From NCBI RefSeq assembly GCF_036404135.1, contig NZ_DASWPE010000094.1, positions 1-52,892 on the forward strand: a stretch of 52,892 bases of DNA, given 5' to 3'. The notes under the pieces were generated by a model that searched no databases, had not been told where the DNA came from, and saw nothing but the letters and a program-made list of their open reading frames with translations. The stretch comes from Rhodopseudomonas_A sp036404135 (GTDB lineage: Bacteria; Pseudomonadota; Alphaproteobacteria; Rhizobiales; Xanthobacteraceae). Below are positions 36,424 to 44,463 of this stretch, piece by piece; positions within the stretch are counted from its first letter, which is position 1; every line of letters starts with the position of its first letter. Made by a program: the position numbers and the translations under genes.

Positions 36424-37005
36424 ATGGGTTTGCTCGACGTACTCAACGGTATGCAGAATGGCCCGCGCGGGCCTTCGGACCCGCAGGCCAAGGGCGGCAT
36501 GTCGCCGATCACCATGGCGATCCTGGCACTGTTGGCCTACAAGGCGGTGAAACACATTGGCGGCAACGATCAGCAGGCGCCGCAGCCGGCCCCCACGCGG
36601 ACCTCGGTGCCGCCGGCCGGCAATACGGTGAATGCCGGGCTTCCCGGCAGCGGCGGCGGCGGTCTCGGCGATCTGTTGAAGGGCGGCCTTGGCGGGTTGC
36701 TCGCCGGCGGCGCCGCGGGCGGCATTCTCAGCGGCGGTCTTGGCGATCTGCTGCGGCAATTCCAGCAAAGCGGCCACGGCGATACCGCCAATTCCTGGGT
36801 CAGCCCCGGACCCAACCGGCAGATTTCCCCCAACGATCTGGCGACCGCGCTGGGAGCCGACCAGATCAATACGCTGACCTCGCAGACCGGGCTGTCGCGC
36901 GAGGATTTGTTGTCCGGGCTGAGCCAGCATCTGCCGCAGGTGGTCGATCAACTGACGCCGGACGGACGGCTGCCGACCGATGAGGAAGCCTCGCGCTGGA
37001 TCTAA
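36424..37005 (+). CDS. YidB family (DUF937) protein
   Basis: 193-residue protein beginning MGLLDVLNGMQNGPRG. A Gly/Leu-rich central region (GGGLGDLLKGGLGGLLAGG) precedes the DUF937 C-terminal part: LGDLLRQFQQSGHGDTANSWV, NRQISPNDLATALG, GLSREDLLSGLSQHLPQVVDQLTPDGRLP. The ATG at 36424 has GGGAGG upstream. Function is unknown. It is 53 bp upstream of the GlsB-like gene on the same strand. Confidence 0.88.
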   Translation: MGLLDVLNGMQNGPRGPSDPQAKGGMSPITMAILALLAYKAVKHIGGNDQQAPQPAPTRTSVPPAGNTVNAGLPGSGGGGLGDLLKGGLGGLLAGGAAGGILSGGLGDLLRQFQQSGHGDTANSWVSPGPNRQISPNDLATALGADQINTLTSQTGLSREDLLSGLSQHLPQVVDQLTPDGRLPTDEEASRWI

Positions 37006-37058
37006 TCGCCGCGCTGGAAGTTCATTGACATCGTCGTGTTCAGGAAAGGACGGCTGCC

Positions 37059-37337
37059 ATGAGCGGCATTCTCTACATCATCTTGGTCGGCTTCGTCGCC
37101 GGCATCATCGCCCGGCTGATTTCGCCCGGCCCGAACAATCTCAGCGGCTTCATTCTGACCACCGTGCTCGGCATCGGCGGCGCCTTCCTCGCCACCTTCA
37201 TCGGTCAGGCGATCGGGCATTACGGCCCGAACCAGGGCGCCGGTTTCATCACCGCCACGATCGGCGCGCTGCTGGTGCTGTTCATCTGGAACAGGCTGGT
37301 GGCGCGGCGCATGATCTCCGATCCCGGCGGGCGCTAG
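37059..37337 (+). CDS. GlsB/YeaQ/YmgE family stress-response membrane protein
   Basis: 92-residue inner-membrane protein of the transglycosylase-associated family, with three hydrophobic segments: ILYIILVGFVAGIIARLI, GFILTTVLGIGGAFLATFIG and GFITATIGALLVLFIW. The family is associated with general stress responses; the enzymatic label is historical. The ATG at 37059 has AGGAAAGGA upstream. Its stop codon (37335-37337) abuts repeat family A copy 4, whose hairpin could end the transcript. Confidence 0.9.
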   Translation: MSGILYIILVGFVAGIIARLISPGPNNLSGFILTTVLGIGGAFLATFIGQAIGHYGPNQGAGFITATIGALLVLFIWNRLVARRMISDPGGR

Positions 37338-37537
37338 AGTTATTCCGGTTCTGATCGAATCAGAACCGGAGCTCTAGATTCTCATTTTGGCGCGTTTTCT
37401 TCACGCGAACCGGGAGCCACTTCGCTCGAAAACGCTATAAAGGCCGCAAGCCGGGCCGCCGGTCTACGCCCGGCGCCGCCCGGGCCTGCCGCGAGGGCAC
37501 CTGACGTCGGGGATGGTTGAGGTCGGATGAAGGCGGA
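37338..37537 (-). repeat. Composite dispersed repeat, family A copy 4 with extension, inverted
   Basis: Inverse of 27459-27663. The core 37338-37440 has a perfect hairpin CCGGTTCTGAT-CGA-ATCAGAACCGG; the extension 37441-37537 is nearly identical to 27459-27557. It starts immediately after the GlsB-like stop codon. Confidence 0.85.
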
Positions 37538-37592
37538 TCGAGGAAAGTGGACCGAGCAATGTGGAGGTCGCGGCCGAGCGGGTTACGGTTCC

Positions 37593-37722
37593 CGTCATTG
37601 CGAGCCGAACGCGGCGCGCAGCGCCGCGTGAGATGCGAAGCAATCCAGGGGCTTCACGCGTAGCCCCTGGATTGCTTCGCTGTTCGGCCGGCGCTGCGCG
37701 CCGTCCTCGGCTCGCAGTGACG
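37593..37722. repeat. Palindromic dispersed repeat, family B copy 2
   Basis: CGTCATTGCGAGCC...GCGAAGCAATCCAGGGGC...GCCCCTGGATTGCTTCGC...GGCTCGCAGTGACG. The inner arms GAAGCAATCCAGGGGC/GCCCCTGGATTGCTTC are perfect inverted repeats of 16 bp. With copy 4 of family A it forms the mirror image of the B-A arrangement at 27283-27663. Confidence 0.85.
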
Positions 37723-37774
37723 ACCTCAATAGGATGTCGTCAATCGCTGTTTGAGAGAGACTTTGAGAGCCGGG

Positions 37775-39115
37775 TCAGCTCCACACCCCGCTGCGGCGAT
37801 CCTCGACCCGCTTGGCCTTGTGGGTGGCGCGCGGCAGCGTATCCGGCGGCAGCACATTGACCTGCGCGGTGACCCCGGTGACCGCCTTCAGCGTCCGCAC
37901 GAAGCGGTGCTGCAGATCGTCGTGCTGGCCGTTATAGCCGCGGACGTGCTCGACCTCGACGGTGAGGCGGTCGAGATGGTCGATCCGCTCGACGATCAGC
38001 CGATATTCGCCGGTCAGTTCGTGGTCCTTGCGCGCCACCGCCTCGACGTCGCTGGGAAACAAATTGACGCCCTTGATGATCAGCATGTCGTCGAGCCGGC
38101 CGTGCACGCCGTTGAGCCTAATCGCGGTGCGGCCGCAGCGGCACGGCTCCGGATTGAAGCTGACGATGTCGCCGGTGCGGAACCGGATCATCGGCCGCGC
38201 GCTCTTTTGCAGCGTGGTCAGCACCATCTCGCCGCGGTCGCCGGGCTTGACCGGCTCGCCGCTGTCCGGATCGATCACTTCGACCAGGATGTGATCCTCG
38301 GCCCAATGCAGCCCGCTCTTCTGTTCGCACATCCCGGCGCAGGAGCCGAAGATGTCCGACAGCCCGTAGTAATCATACACCGAGGCGCCCCAGAGCTGCT
38401 CGATCCGCTCGCGGGTCTCCAGGATCGAGCCGCCGGGCTCGCCGGCGACGAAGATCCGCTTGACGCTGAGGTCCTTGCGCAGGTCGTAGCCTTCCTTGAC
38501 CGCGGTCTCGCCGAGATACCAGGCGTAGGACGGCGTGGTCCAGATGATGGTGGCCTGGAATTGCTTGAGGATCTGCAGCAGCCGTTCCGAAGGCAGCGTG
38601 CCGGCGTGAATGGTCAACGCGCCGAGCTTCTGCGCGCCGAGCACGCAGGGCCCGCCGATGAACAGCGACATGTTCAGCGAATGCGCGTAGCGATCGTGGG
38701 GGCGCATGCCGGACGACCAGAATTGCCGCGCCTCGTAATCGATCCAGGCGTCGAAATCCTGCGCGGTGAACGGCGAAGCGGTCGGCACCCCGGTCGAGCC
38801 CGACGACGCCGAGAGATAGACGATGTCGCGCTCGGGCACCGCGACCAGATCGCCGAGCGGCGGCACCGCGAGCTGGCGGTCGCGCAGCGTGCTCTTGGTG
38901 ATGAACGGAAACCGACGGATGTCGTCGAGGCTTTTGACCTGATCGGGATGCACTTTGGCGGCGTCGAAGGCCGCGCGATAGGCCGGGGAGCCGGCATAGG
39001 CATGCGCCAGGTGCTTTTGCAGCAGCGACAATTTCAGCCGGTCCCAATCAGCGCGGCTCTGGGTTTCCAGTTTGGCGTCCCAATAGGGGCGGTCGTCGGT
39101 GGGGTGCGAAGTCAT
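37775..39115 (-). CDS. Phenylacetate-CoA ligase-like (PaaK family) adenylate-forming enzyme
   Basis: Acyl-adenylate and CoA-ligase protein of 446 residues. The nucleotide loop is SASSGSTGVPTASPFT, followed by TIIWTTPSYAWYL, YDYYGLSDIFG, PMIRFRTGDIV and the C-terminal region GVHGRLDDMLIIKGVNLFPSDVE, all PaaK signatures. Length is normal. Start is ATG 39115 (MTSHPTDDRPYW); ATG 39130 is also in frame but has no ribosome-binding site. The aromatic or acyl acid it activates is unknown. It is about 100 bp downstream of a MetQ-like binding protein on the same strand, and no paaABCDE genes are near. Confidence 0.88.
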   Translation of the reverse strand: MTSHPTDDRPYWDAKLETQSRADWDRLKLSLLQKHLAHAYAGSPAYRAAFDAAKVHPDQVKSLDDIRRFPFITKSTLRDRQLAVPPLGDLVAVPERDIVYLSASSGSTGVPTASPFTAQDFDAWIDYEARQFWSSGMRPHDRYAHSLNMSLFIGGPCVLGAQKLGALTIHAGTLPSERLLQILKQFQATIIWTTPSYAWYLGETAVKEGYDLRKDLSVKRIFVAGEPGGSILETRERIEQLWGASVYDYYGLSDIFGSCAGMCEQKSGLHWAEDHILVEVIDPDSGEPVKPGDRGEMVLTTLQKSARPMIRFRTGDIVSFNPEPCRCGRTAIRLNGVHGRLDDMLIIKGVNLFPSDVEAVARKDHELTGEYRLIVERIDHLDRLTVEVEHVRGYNGQHDDLQHRFVRTLKAVTGVTAQVNVLPPDTLPRATHKAKRVEDRRSGVWS

Positions 39116-39216
39116 AGGACGTCCATTCATCGATTGCTGCGCGGCGCAACTTAGTCGGGTCGGAAAATGCGCGAGGCCGGCGAAGCTGCCGGCCCCGGTG
39201 TGAATCGAGCGCTCGG

Positions 39217-40008
39217 CTACCAGGTGGTGAGGATGGTGCCGTTGAACTTGTTCTCGACGAATTGCTTGACCTCCGGCGAGCGATAGATCTCGACGAACTT
39301 CTTCAGCGTCGGATTGTCCTTGTTCTTGGCGCGCACCGCGAACACCAGATTCCAGTTGCTGTCGGCGTCTTCCAGGATCAGCGCCTTCTTCGGGTCGAGC
39401 CCGGCGTTCAGCGCGTAGTTCAGATTGACCGCGGAGAAGTCGAGATCGTTCAGCGAGCGCGGCAATTGCGCGGCGTCGAGCTCGTTGAACTTCAGATGCT
39501 TGGGATTTTCCGCGATGTCGGCGACGGTGGCCTTGATGCCGGCGCCCGGCTTCAGCTTGATCAGCCCGGCCTTCTCGAACAGCTGCAGCGCGCGGGCGCC
39601 GTTCGACGGATCGTTGGGGATCGCGGTGGTGGCGCCGTCGCGGATCTGCTCGATCTTCGTCACCTTGTTGGAATACAGCCCGATCGGCACGATGATGCTT
39701 TTGGCGATCGGCACGATGTCGTAGCCGCGCTGCGCCACCTGATTGTCGAGATAGGGCTGGTGCTGGAAATTGTTGATGTCGAGATCGTCCTGCGCCAGCG
39801 CCGCGTTCGGCACGGTGTAGTCGGTGAACTCGACGATCTTGAGCTGGATGCCCTGTTTGGCGGCCAATTCGCCGGCATAGCGCAGGATGTCGGCGTAAGG
39901 GCCAGCGGTGACGCCGATCCGGATCAGCTGCGGATCGGCCGCCTTGGTGGGGCCGGCCGCGGCCAGCACGACTGCCGCGACAAAGGCCGCGATGCGGGTT
40001 AGTTTCAT
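39217..40008 (-). CDS. MetQ/NlpA family substrate-binding protein (copy 1)
   Basis: Periplasmic binding protein of 263 residues. The signal peptide MKLTRIAAFVAAVVLAAAGP is cleaved near TKAADP; there is no lipobox cysteine, unlike classical MetQ. The body has RIGVTAGPYADILRYAGE, VEFTDYTVPNAALAQDDLDINNFQHQPYLD, PNDPSNGARALQLFEKAGLI and LDAAQLPRSL, all NlpA family features. It faces away from metN across 400 bp, so it may be under separate control and could bring a different ligand to the MetNI transporter. The ATG at 40008 has AGGAG eight bases upstream. Confidence 0.9.
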   Translation of the reverse strand: MKLTRIAAFVAAVVLAAAGPTKAADPQLIRIGVTAGPYADILRYAGELAAKQGIQLKIVEFTDYTVPNAALAQDDLDINNFQHQPYLDNQVAQRGYDIVPIAKSIIVPIGLYSNKVTKIEQIRDGATTAIPNDPSNGARALQLFEKAGLIKLKPGAGIKATVADIAENPKHLKFNELDAAQLPRSLNDLDFSAVNLNYALNAGLDPKKALILEDADSNWNLVFAVRAKNKDNPTLKKFVEIYRSPEVKQFVENKFNGTILTTW

Positions 40009-40408
40009 GGCGAGAACTCCTGGTGCTGGGCTTCGGCTGGCTTGCCGGCAAGCTAGCGGCGCGGAGGTTCCAGTCAATTTTGTATTTTCACGCCGAAAGA
40101 GAGGAAATTTCTTCAGTCTTGGATATTTTCAGAGATTTTATCCGAGGAGCGCCGCCGCAGTACCTTCAAGAAGATAAATGTTCTCTCAGAAACGCCGGTG
40201 CGGTGCGGCGCCGCGGGCCGGAGCCGGGACTTCGGGATAGTTTTTTATCCCGCATAGCCCCTGATCCGGAGAAGGAATTGCCCGCGCCGTGCAATCCTGC
40301 GATCATCGCCTTGCTTTGTGGTCAGCGTGCATTGCGGCAACGCCGGTTTCTGGATAATCGGTGACGACGAGCAGTTCGCAACAACCACGCTAGCGAGAAT
40401 CCCGTCCG
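40009..40408. other. 400-bp divergent region between metQ-like and metN
   Basis: Should contain both promoters. A perfect 7-bp inverted repeat CGGGATA-GTTTTT-TATCCCG spans 40233-40252. I looked for SAM riboswitch features and could not recognise one. The segment near 40074-40140 is markedly AT-rich (TTTTGTATTTTCACGCC, GGATATTTTCAGAGATTTT) and is the likeliest place for the minus-strand promoter. Confidence 0.4.
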
Positions 40409-41515
40409 ATGAATGCACCATGGCCCCAGCCAATCGGAGCGCCCGTGGAGTTGCCAGCTTCGACCGCGCCGAGCGGCATTTCGATCGAGAATGTCGCCAA
40501 GACCTATCCGGCGCGCCCCGGCAGCGCCGAGGTGGTGGCGCTCGACGACATCAATCTGAACGTGCCGGAGGGCAGCATCGTCGGCGTGATCGGCCGCAGC
40601 GGCGCCGGCAAATCCTCGCTGATCCGGCTGATCAACGGCCTCGAACGCCCGAGCCGGGGCCGGGTGATCGTCAACGGCACCGAGATCACCTCGCTCGACG
40701 AACCGGCGCTGCGCCGGCAGCGGCGCTCGATCGGCATGATCTTCCAGCATTCCAACCTGCTGTCATCGCGTACCGCGTTCGACAACATCGCGTTGCCGCT
40801 GGAGATCGCCGGCGTCGGCAAGCGCGAGATCGCCAACACCGTGCTGCCGCTGTTGGACATGGTCGGCCTCGCCGACAAGCGCGACCGCTACCCCGCCGAA
40901 TTGTCCGGCGGCCAGAAGCAGCGGGTCGGCATTGCCCGGGCACTCGCCACCAGCCCGAAGGTGCTCTTATCGGACGAGGCCACCTCGGCGCTCGACCCGG
41001 AAACCACCGATCAAATTCTCGAACTGCTGAAGCGGATCAACGCCGAATTGCGGCTGACCGTGCTGTTCATCACCCACGAAATGGCGGTGGTGAAAGCGTT
41101 GGCCGACCGCGTCGCGGTGCTGGAGCGCGGCCACATCGTCGAGGAAGGCACCACCTACACGGTGTTCGCCTCGCCGCGGCACGAGGTCACCAAGCGCTTC
41201 GTCAGTTCGGTGACCGGCAGCCAGACGCCGGACTGGCTGCTGGCGCGGCTGAAGGCCGAGCGCGCGCCGCAGGACGAAGCGGTGCTGCACGTCTCGTTCC
41301 GCGGCAGCGACGCCGGCCAGCCGCTATTGTCGCAGATCGCCCGCTCGTTCGGCATCGACATCAACATTCTCTATGGCCAGGTCGAGATGATCGCCGGCCA
41401 TCCGTTCGGCACGCTGATCGTGTCGATCCCCTCGGCGCCCGAGCTGGTCGGCCAGGTGTCGGATCAATTGAAGGCCGCCGGCAGCGCGGTGGAGCATCTT
41501 GGCTATGTCGCCTGA
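40409..41515 (+). CDS. metN: Methionine ABC transporter ATPase MetN
   Basis: ATP-binding subunit of a MetNIQ-type importer, 368 residues. Walker A is GRSGAGKSS (62-70), signature LSGGQ (165-169), Walker B VLLSDE (185-190) followed by ATSALDPET, and switch His in FITHEM. The C-terminal NIL domain (about 285-368, VLHVSFRGSDAGQPLLSQIARSFGIDINILYGQVEMI) is the ligand-sensing module that inhibits transport when methionine is plentiful. Its 3' end overlaps metI by 11 bp, so translation is coupled. Confidence 0.93.
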   Translation: MNAPWPQPIGAPVELPASTAPSGISIENVAKTYPARPGSAEVVALDDINLNVPEGSIVGVIGRSGAGKSSLIRLINGLERPSRGRVIVNGTEITSLDEPALRRQRRSIGMIFQHSNLLSSRTAFDNIALPLEIAGVGKREIANTVLPLLDMVGLADKRDRYPAELSGGQKQRVGIARALATSPKVLLSDEATSALDPETTDQILELLKRINAELRLTVLFITHEMAVVKALADRVAVLERGHIVEEGTTYTVFASPRHEVTKRFVSSVTGSQTPDWLLARLKAERAPQDEAVLHVSFRGSDAGQPLLSQIARSFGIDINILYGQVEMIAGHPFGTLIVSIPSAPELVGQVSDQLKAAGSAVEHLGYVA

Positions 41516-42170
41516 ACTCATCGACATGATCTTCTGGTCGACGCTCGACACCCTGATGATGGTCGGGCTGTCGGGCTTGTTCGGCACCGCGCTGGGGCTG
41601 CCGCTCGGCATCTTTCTCGCCACCAGCCGCGCCAACGAATTGTTTCCGGCCCCGGTCGCCAACCGCATCGTCGGGCTGATCGTCAACGCCACCCGCTCGA
41701 CGCCGTTCATCATCCTGGTGGTGGCGATCGTGCCGCTGACGCGCTTGATCGCCGGCACCTCGATCGGCACCGCGGCGGCAACCGTGCCGTTGACCATCGC
41801 GGCGGTGCCGTTCATCGCCCGTGTCATCGAGGCCGCGATCCGCGAGGTTGATCAGGGCCTGATCGAGGCGGCGCGGGCGTTCGGCGCGAGCCCCTTGCAG
41901 ATCGTGCGCAAGGTGCTGCTGCCGGAAGCGATGCCGGCGGTGACGCTGGCGTTGACGCTGACCATCGTCAGCCTGCTCGGCTATTCGGCGATGGTCGGCG
42001 CGGTCGGCGGCGGCGGGCTCGGCGATCTCGGCATTCGTTACGGCTATCAGCGCTTCATGCCCGAGGTGATGCTCACCGTGGTGCTGGTGCTGATCGCGCT
42101 GGTGCAGGGCGTGCAGACGCTCGGCGACACGCTGGCGCGCCGGCTCGACAAGCGCTCGCGGCAGTCGTAA
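41505..42170 (+). CDS. metI: Methionine ABC transporter permease MetI
   Basis: Inner-membrane permease of 221 residues with five hydrophobic segments. The EAA loop is EAARAFGASPLQIVRKVLLPEAMP, typical of MetI. The ATG at 41505 is preferred over a TTG at 41499, since GGAG lies 10 bases upstream. It starts inside metN and ends 29 bp before the second metQ-like gene. Confidence 0.93.
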   Translation: MSPELIDMIFWSTLDTLMMVGLSGLFGTALGLPLGIFLATSRANELFPAPVANRIVGLIVNATRSTPFIILVVAIVPLTRLIAGTSIGTAAATVPLTIAAVPFIARVIEAAIREVDQGLIEAARAFGASPLQIVRKVLLPEAMPAVTLALTLTIVSLLGYSAMVGAVGGGGLGDLGIRYGYQRFMPEVMLTVVLVLIALVQGVQTLGDTLARRLDKRSRQS

Positions 42171-42199
42171 GCCGCAGATCTGACAGGAGAGAAGTTGTC

Positions 42200-42976
42200 A
42201 TGCGTTTACTGACTGCGTCGCTGCTGGCGCTCGCCGCCCTGATCGGGACCGCGCAGGCCGAAACCATCCGGGTCGGCGTCACCGCCGGCCCGCACGCCGA
42301 AATCATCGACGTGGTGCGCAAGGTCGCCGCCGAGCGCGGCCTCGACATCAAGGTGGTCGAATTCACCGACTATGTGGTGCCGAACCAGGCGCTGGCGCAG
42401 AAGGACCTCGAGGCCAATTCGTTTCAGCACGAGCCCTACCTGAAGAACCAGCTCTCCAAGACCAATTGGAAGATCGTCAAGATCGCCGACACCATCATCT
42501 CGCCGCAGGGCGTCTATTCGATCAAATACAAGACGCTGGCCGATCTGCCGACCGGCGCCAAGGTGGCGATCGCCAACGATCCGTCGAACGGCGCGCGCGG
42601 GTTGTTGATCCTCGCCCAGAACGGCCTGATCAAGCTGAAGGACCCCAGCAACGCCGCGGCTTCGGTTGCCGATATCGCCGAGAACCCGAAGAAGCTGCGC
42701 TTCGTCGAACTCGACGCCGCGCAATTGCCGCGCTCGCTGCCGGACGTTGATCTGGTGTCGATCAACAACAATTACGCGGTGCAGGCCGGGCTCAACCCGG
42801 TCACCGACCCGATCGCGCACGAACCCCCCGGCGGCCCCTGGGTCAACATCCTCGCGGTGCGCGAGGAGGACAAGGACAAGCCCTGGGTCAAAGAGCTGAT
42901 CGCGGCCTATCACTCCGAGCCGGTGCGGCAGTTCATCGAAACGCGCTTTAAGGGCACCTATCTGCCGGCGTGGTAG
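42200..42976 (+). CDS. metQ: MetQ/NlpA family substrate-binding protein (copy 2)
   Basis: 258-residue periplasmic binding protein in the same operon as metN and metI. The signal peptide MRLLTASLLALAALIGTAQA has an AQA cleavage site and no lipobox, so it is soluble. It shares TIRVGVTAGPHAEII, VVEFTDYVVPNQALAQ, FQHEPYL, NDPSNGARG and ELDAAQLPRSLPDVD with copy 1, so the two are paralogues. The ATG at 42200 has AGGAGAG upstream. The ligand may be methionine or a related compound; NlpA members also bind other amino acids and thiols. Confidence 0.92.
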   Translation: MRLLTASLLALAALIGTAQAETIRVGVTAGPHAEIIDVVRKVAAERGLDIKVVEFTDYVVPNQALAQKDLEANSFQHEPYLKNQLSKTNWKIVKIADTIISPQGVYSIKYKTLADLPTGAKVAIANDPSNGARGLLILAQNGLIKLKDPSNAAASVADIAENPKKLRFVELDAAQLPRSLPDVDLVSINNNYAVQAGLNPVTDPIAHEPPGGPWVNILAVREEDKDKPWVKELIAAYHSEPVRQFIETRFKGTYLPAW

Positions 42977-43020
42977 TCGCGCGCGGATGGTGACGACGAT
43001 CAATGACGAGGCATCAGCCC

Positions 43021-43130
43021 CGTCATTGCGAGGAGCTTTCGCGACGAAGCAATCCAGGGCTCCGCGCGCGGCCGCTGGATTGCTTCGCTCTTCGCTCGGC
43101 GCTGCGCGCCGATCTCGGCTCGCAATGACG
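43021..43130. repeat. Palindromic dispersed repeat, family B copy 3
   Basis: CGTCATTGCGAGGAGC...GACGAAGCAATCCAGGG...CTGGATTGCTTCG...GGCTCGCAATGACG. It sits 44 bp after the metQ stop and 16 bp from the end of the convergent FolC-like gene. Confidence 0.85.
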
Positions 43131-43146
43131 GTGTCGCCTCGCACTT

Positions 43147-44463
43147 TCAGAAAAAATCCAGCTCCTCCGCCCGGCCGCCGCGGGTGATCTGGGCATATTC
43201 GATCGCCAGAAACAGCCCGCCGGCGACGTAGATCCGGCCGCCGGTCGCGTCCGCCCAGGCGGTTGACTCGCGCACCGCCTCGGCGACGGTGGCGGCGATG
43301 CGAATGTCGGCTCGCGGATTGGCCGCGTGGGCGGCTTGCGCGATGGCCGCCGGATCGCCACCCTTGTGCTGCGCGCTGGAGCAGACGATGCGGTCGAAGG
43401 CCGGCGCCAGCGCCTGCACGATCTCGTCGGATTTCTTGTCGCGCGACACCCCCAGCACCAGGATCCAGTCCCGCGCGCCATGGATCGCGGCCAAGCTGGT
43501 CAGCGCCTGACGAATACCATCAGGCGTGTGGCCGACGTCGACCACGGTGAGCGGTTGCTGGCGGATCAGTTCGAGCCGGCCGCCCCAGCGGGTGTCGCGC
43601 AATCCCGCGCGCACCGCGGCCTCGATCGAGGCCGGCGCCGCATCAGGCCGGCGCTGCCGCAGCCAGCCCACGAACAGCGCGACCGCGATCGCCGCATTGT
43701 TGAACTGGAAGCTGCCGACGAGCTGGGTTTCCAGCTCCTGGAAGCGATGCTCGTCGAACGCCAGATCGAAGCGCTGCGCCGCCGCCGCAACCCGCTCGTT
43801 GCCGATCACGATCTCGTCGCGGACATAGACGCCGTCGACGCCGCGGTTGCGATTGTATTCGGCGAGATGATCGCGCAGCGCCCGGCAGTTCTCGCCATAG
43901 ATCACCCGGCCGCCGGCGGCGCAGGCATCGGTCTTGTCGGAGGCGATCATCTGCAGCGAATCGCCGAGCAGTTGCACGTGCTCATAATCCACCGACGCCA
44001 CGCAACTGACGCCGGCGCCGACCAGCCGCACCGGGTCGTAGCGGCCGCCGATGCCGGCTTCGAGCACGGCGAAATCGCAGGCCGCCTCCTGAAACCACAG
44101 GCAGGCCAGCGCGAACTGCGCTTCGAATGCGCCGAAGCGTTCGCCGCGGCGCTGCGCCACTTGCGCGATCGCGCCGGACACCGTCGCCATCAGCCGCGTC
44201 AAGGTCGCGTCGTCGATCGGCGTGGCGCCAATCTGAAACCGTTCGTTGAAGCGATACAGATGCGGCGAGCTGAACAGCCCGGTCTTCAAGCCATAGGCGC
44301 GGCCGATCGCGGCGCAGAACGCCGCGGTCGAGCCCTTGCCGTTCGATCCGGTGACCACCACCGAACCACGCTGCAGCCGCGCGCGGTCGATGCCGAGCAC
44401 GTGAAGCAGGTCGGCGAGCCTCGCCAGGCACGGCCCCTCGCCATATTTCGGCAGGTCAAACAT
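43147..44463 (-). CDS. FolC-like Mur ligase family protein
   Basis: ATP-dependent amide ligase of 438 residues. The P-loop is TGSNGKGST (38-46), followed by LFSSPHLYRFNERF, the central-domain stretch LEAGIGGRYDP, SVDYEHVQLLGD with a lysine after (SDKTDA, the carbamate-lysine region), and C-terminal VVDVGHTPDGIRQAL where FolC has DGAHN. It is thus a divergent member: the DxxHN motif reads DVGHT. It overlaps the upstream ATP-grasp gene by 8 bp (ATGTTTGA), so the two are translationally coupled. A true folylpolyglutamate synthase is possible, but the partner suggests a peptide or amino-acid ligase. Confidence 0.85.
   Translation of the reverse strand: MFDLPKYGEGPCLARLADLLHVLGIDRARLQRGSVVVTGSNGKGSTAAFCAAIGRAYGLKTGLFSSPHLYRFNERFQIGATPIDDATLTRLMATVSGAIAQVAQRRGERFGAFEAQFALACLWFQEAACDFAVLEAGIGGRYDPVRLVGAGVSCVASVDYEHVQLLGDSLQMIASDKTDACAAGGRVIYGENCRALRDHLAEYNRNRGVDGVYVRDEIVIGNERVAAAAQRFDLAFDEHRFQELETQLVGSFQFNNAAIAVALFVGWLRQRRPDAAPASIEAAVRAGLRDTRWGGRLELIRQQPLTVVDVGHTPDGIRQALTSLAAIHGARDWILVLGVSRDKKSDEIVQALAPAFDRIVCSSAQHKGGDPAAIAQAAHAANPRADIRIAATVAEAVRESTAWADATGGRIYVAGGLFLAIEYAQITRGGRAEELDFF

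Noticed and set aside
40009..40408. SAM riboswitch upstream of metN
   Set aside because: I could not find a convincing SAM-II or SAM-I core; only a simple inverted repeat is visible.
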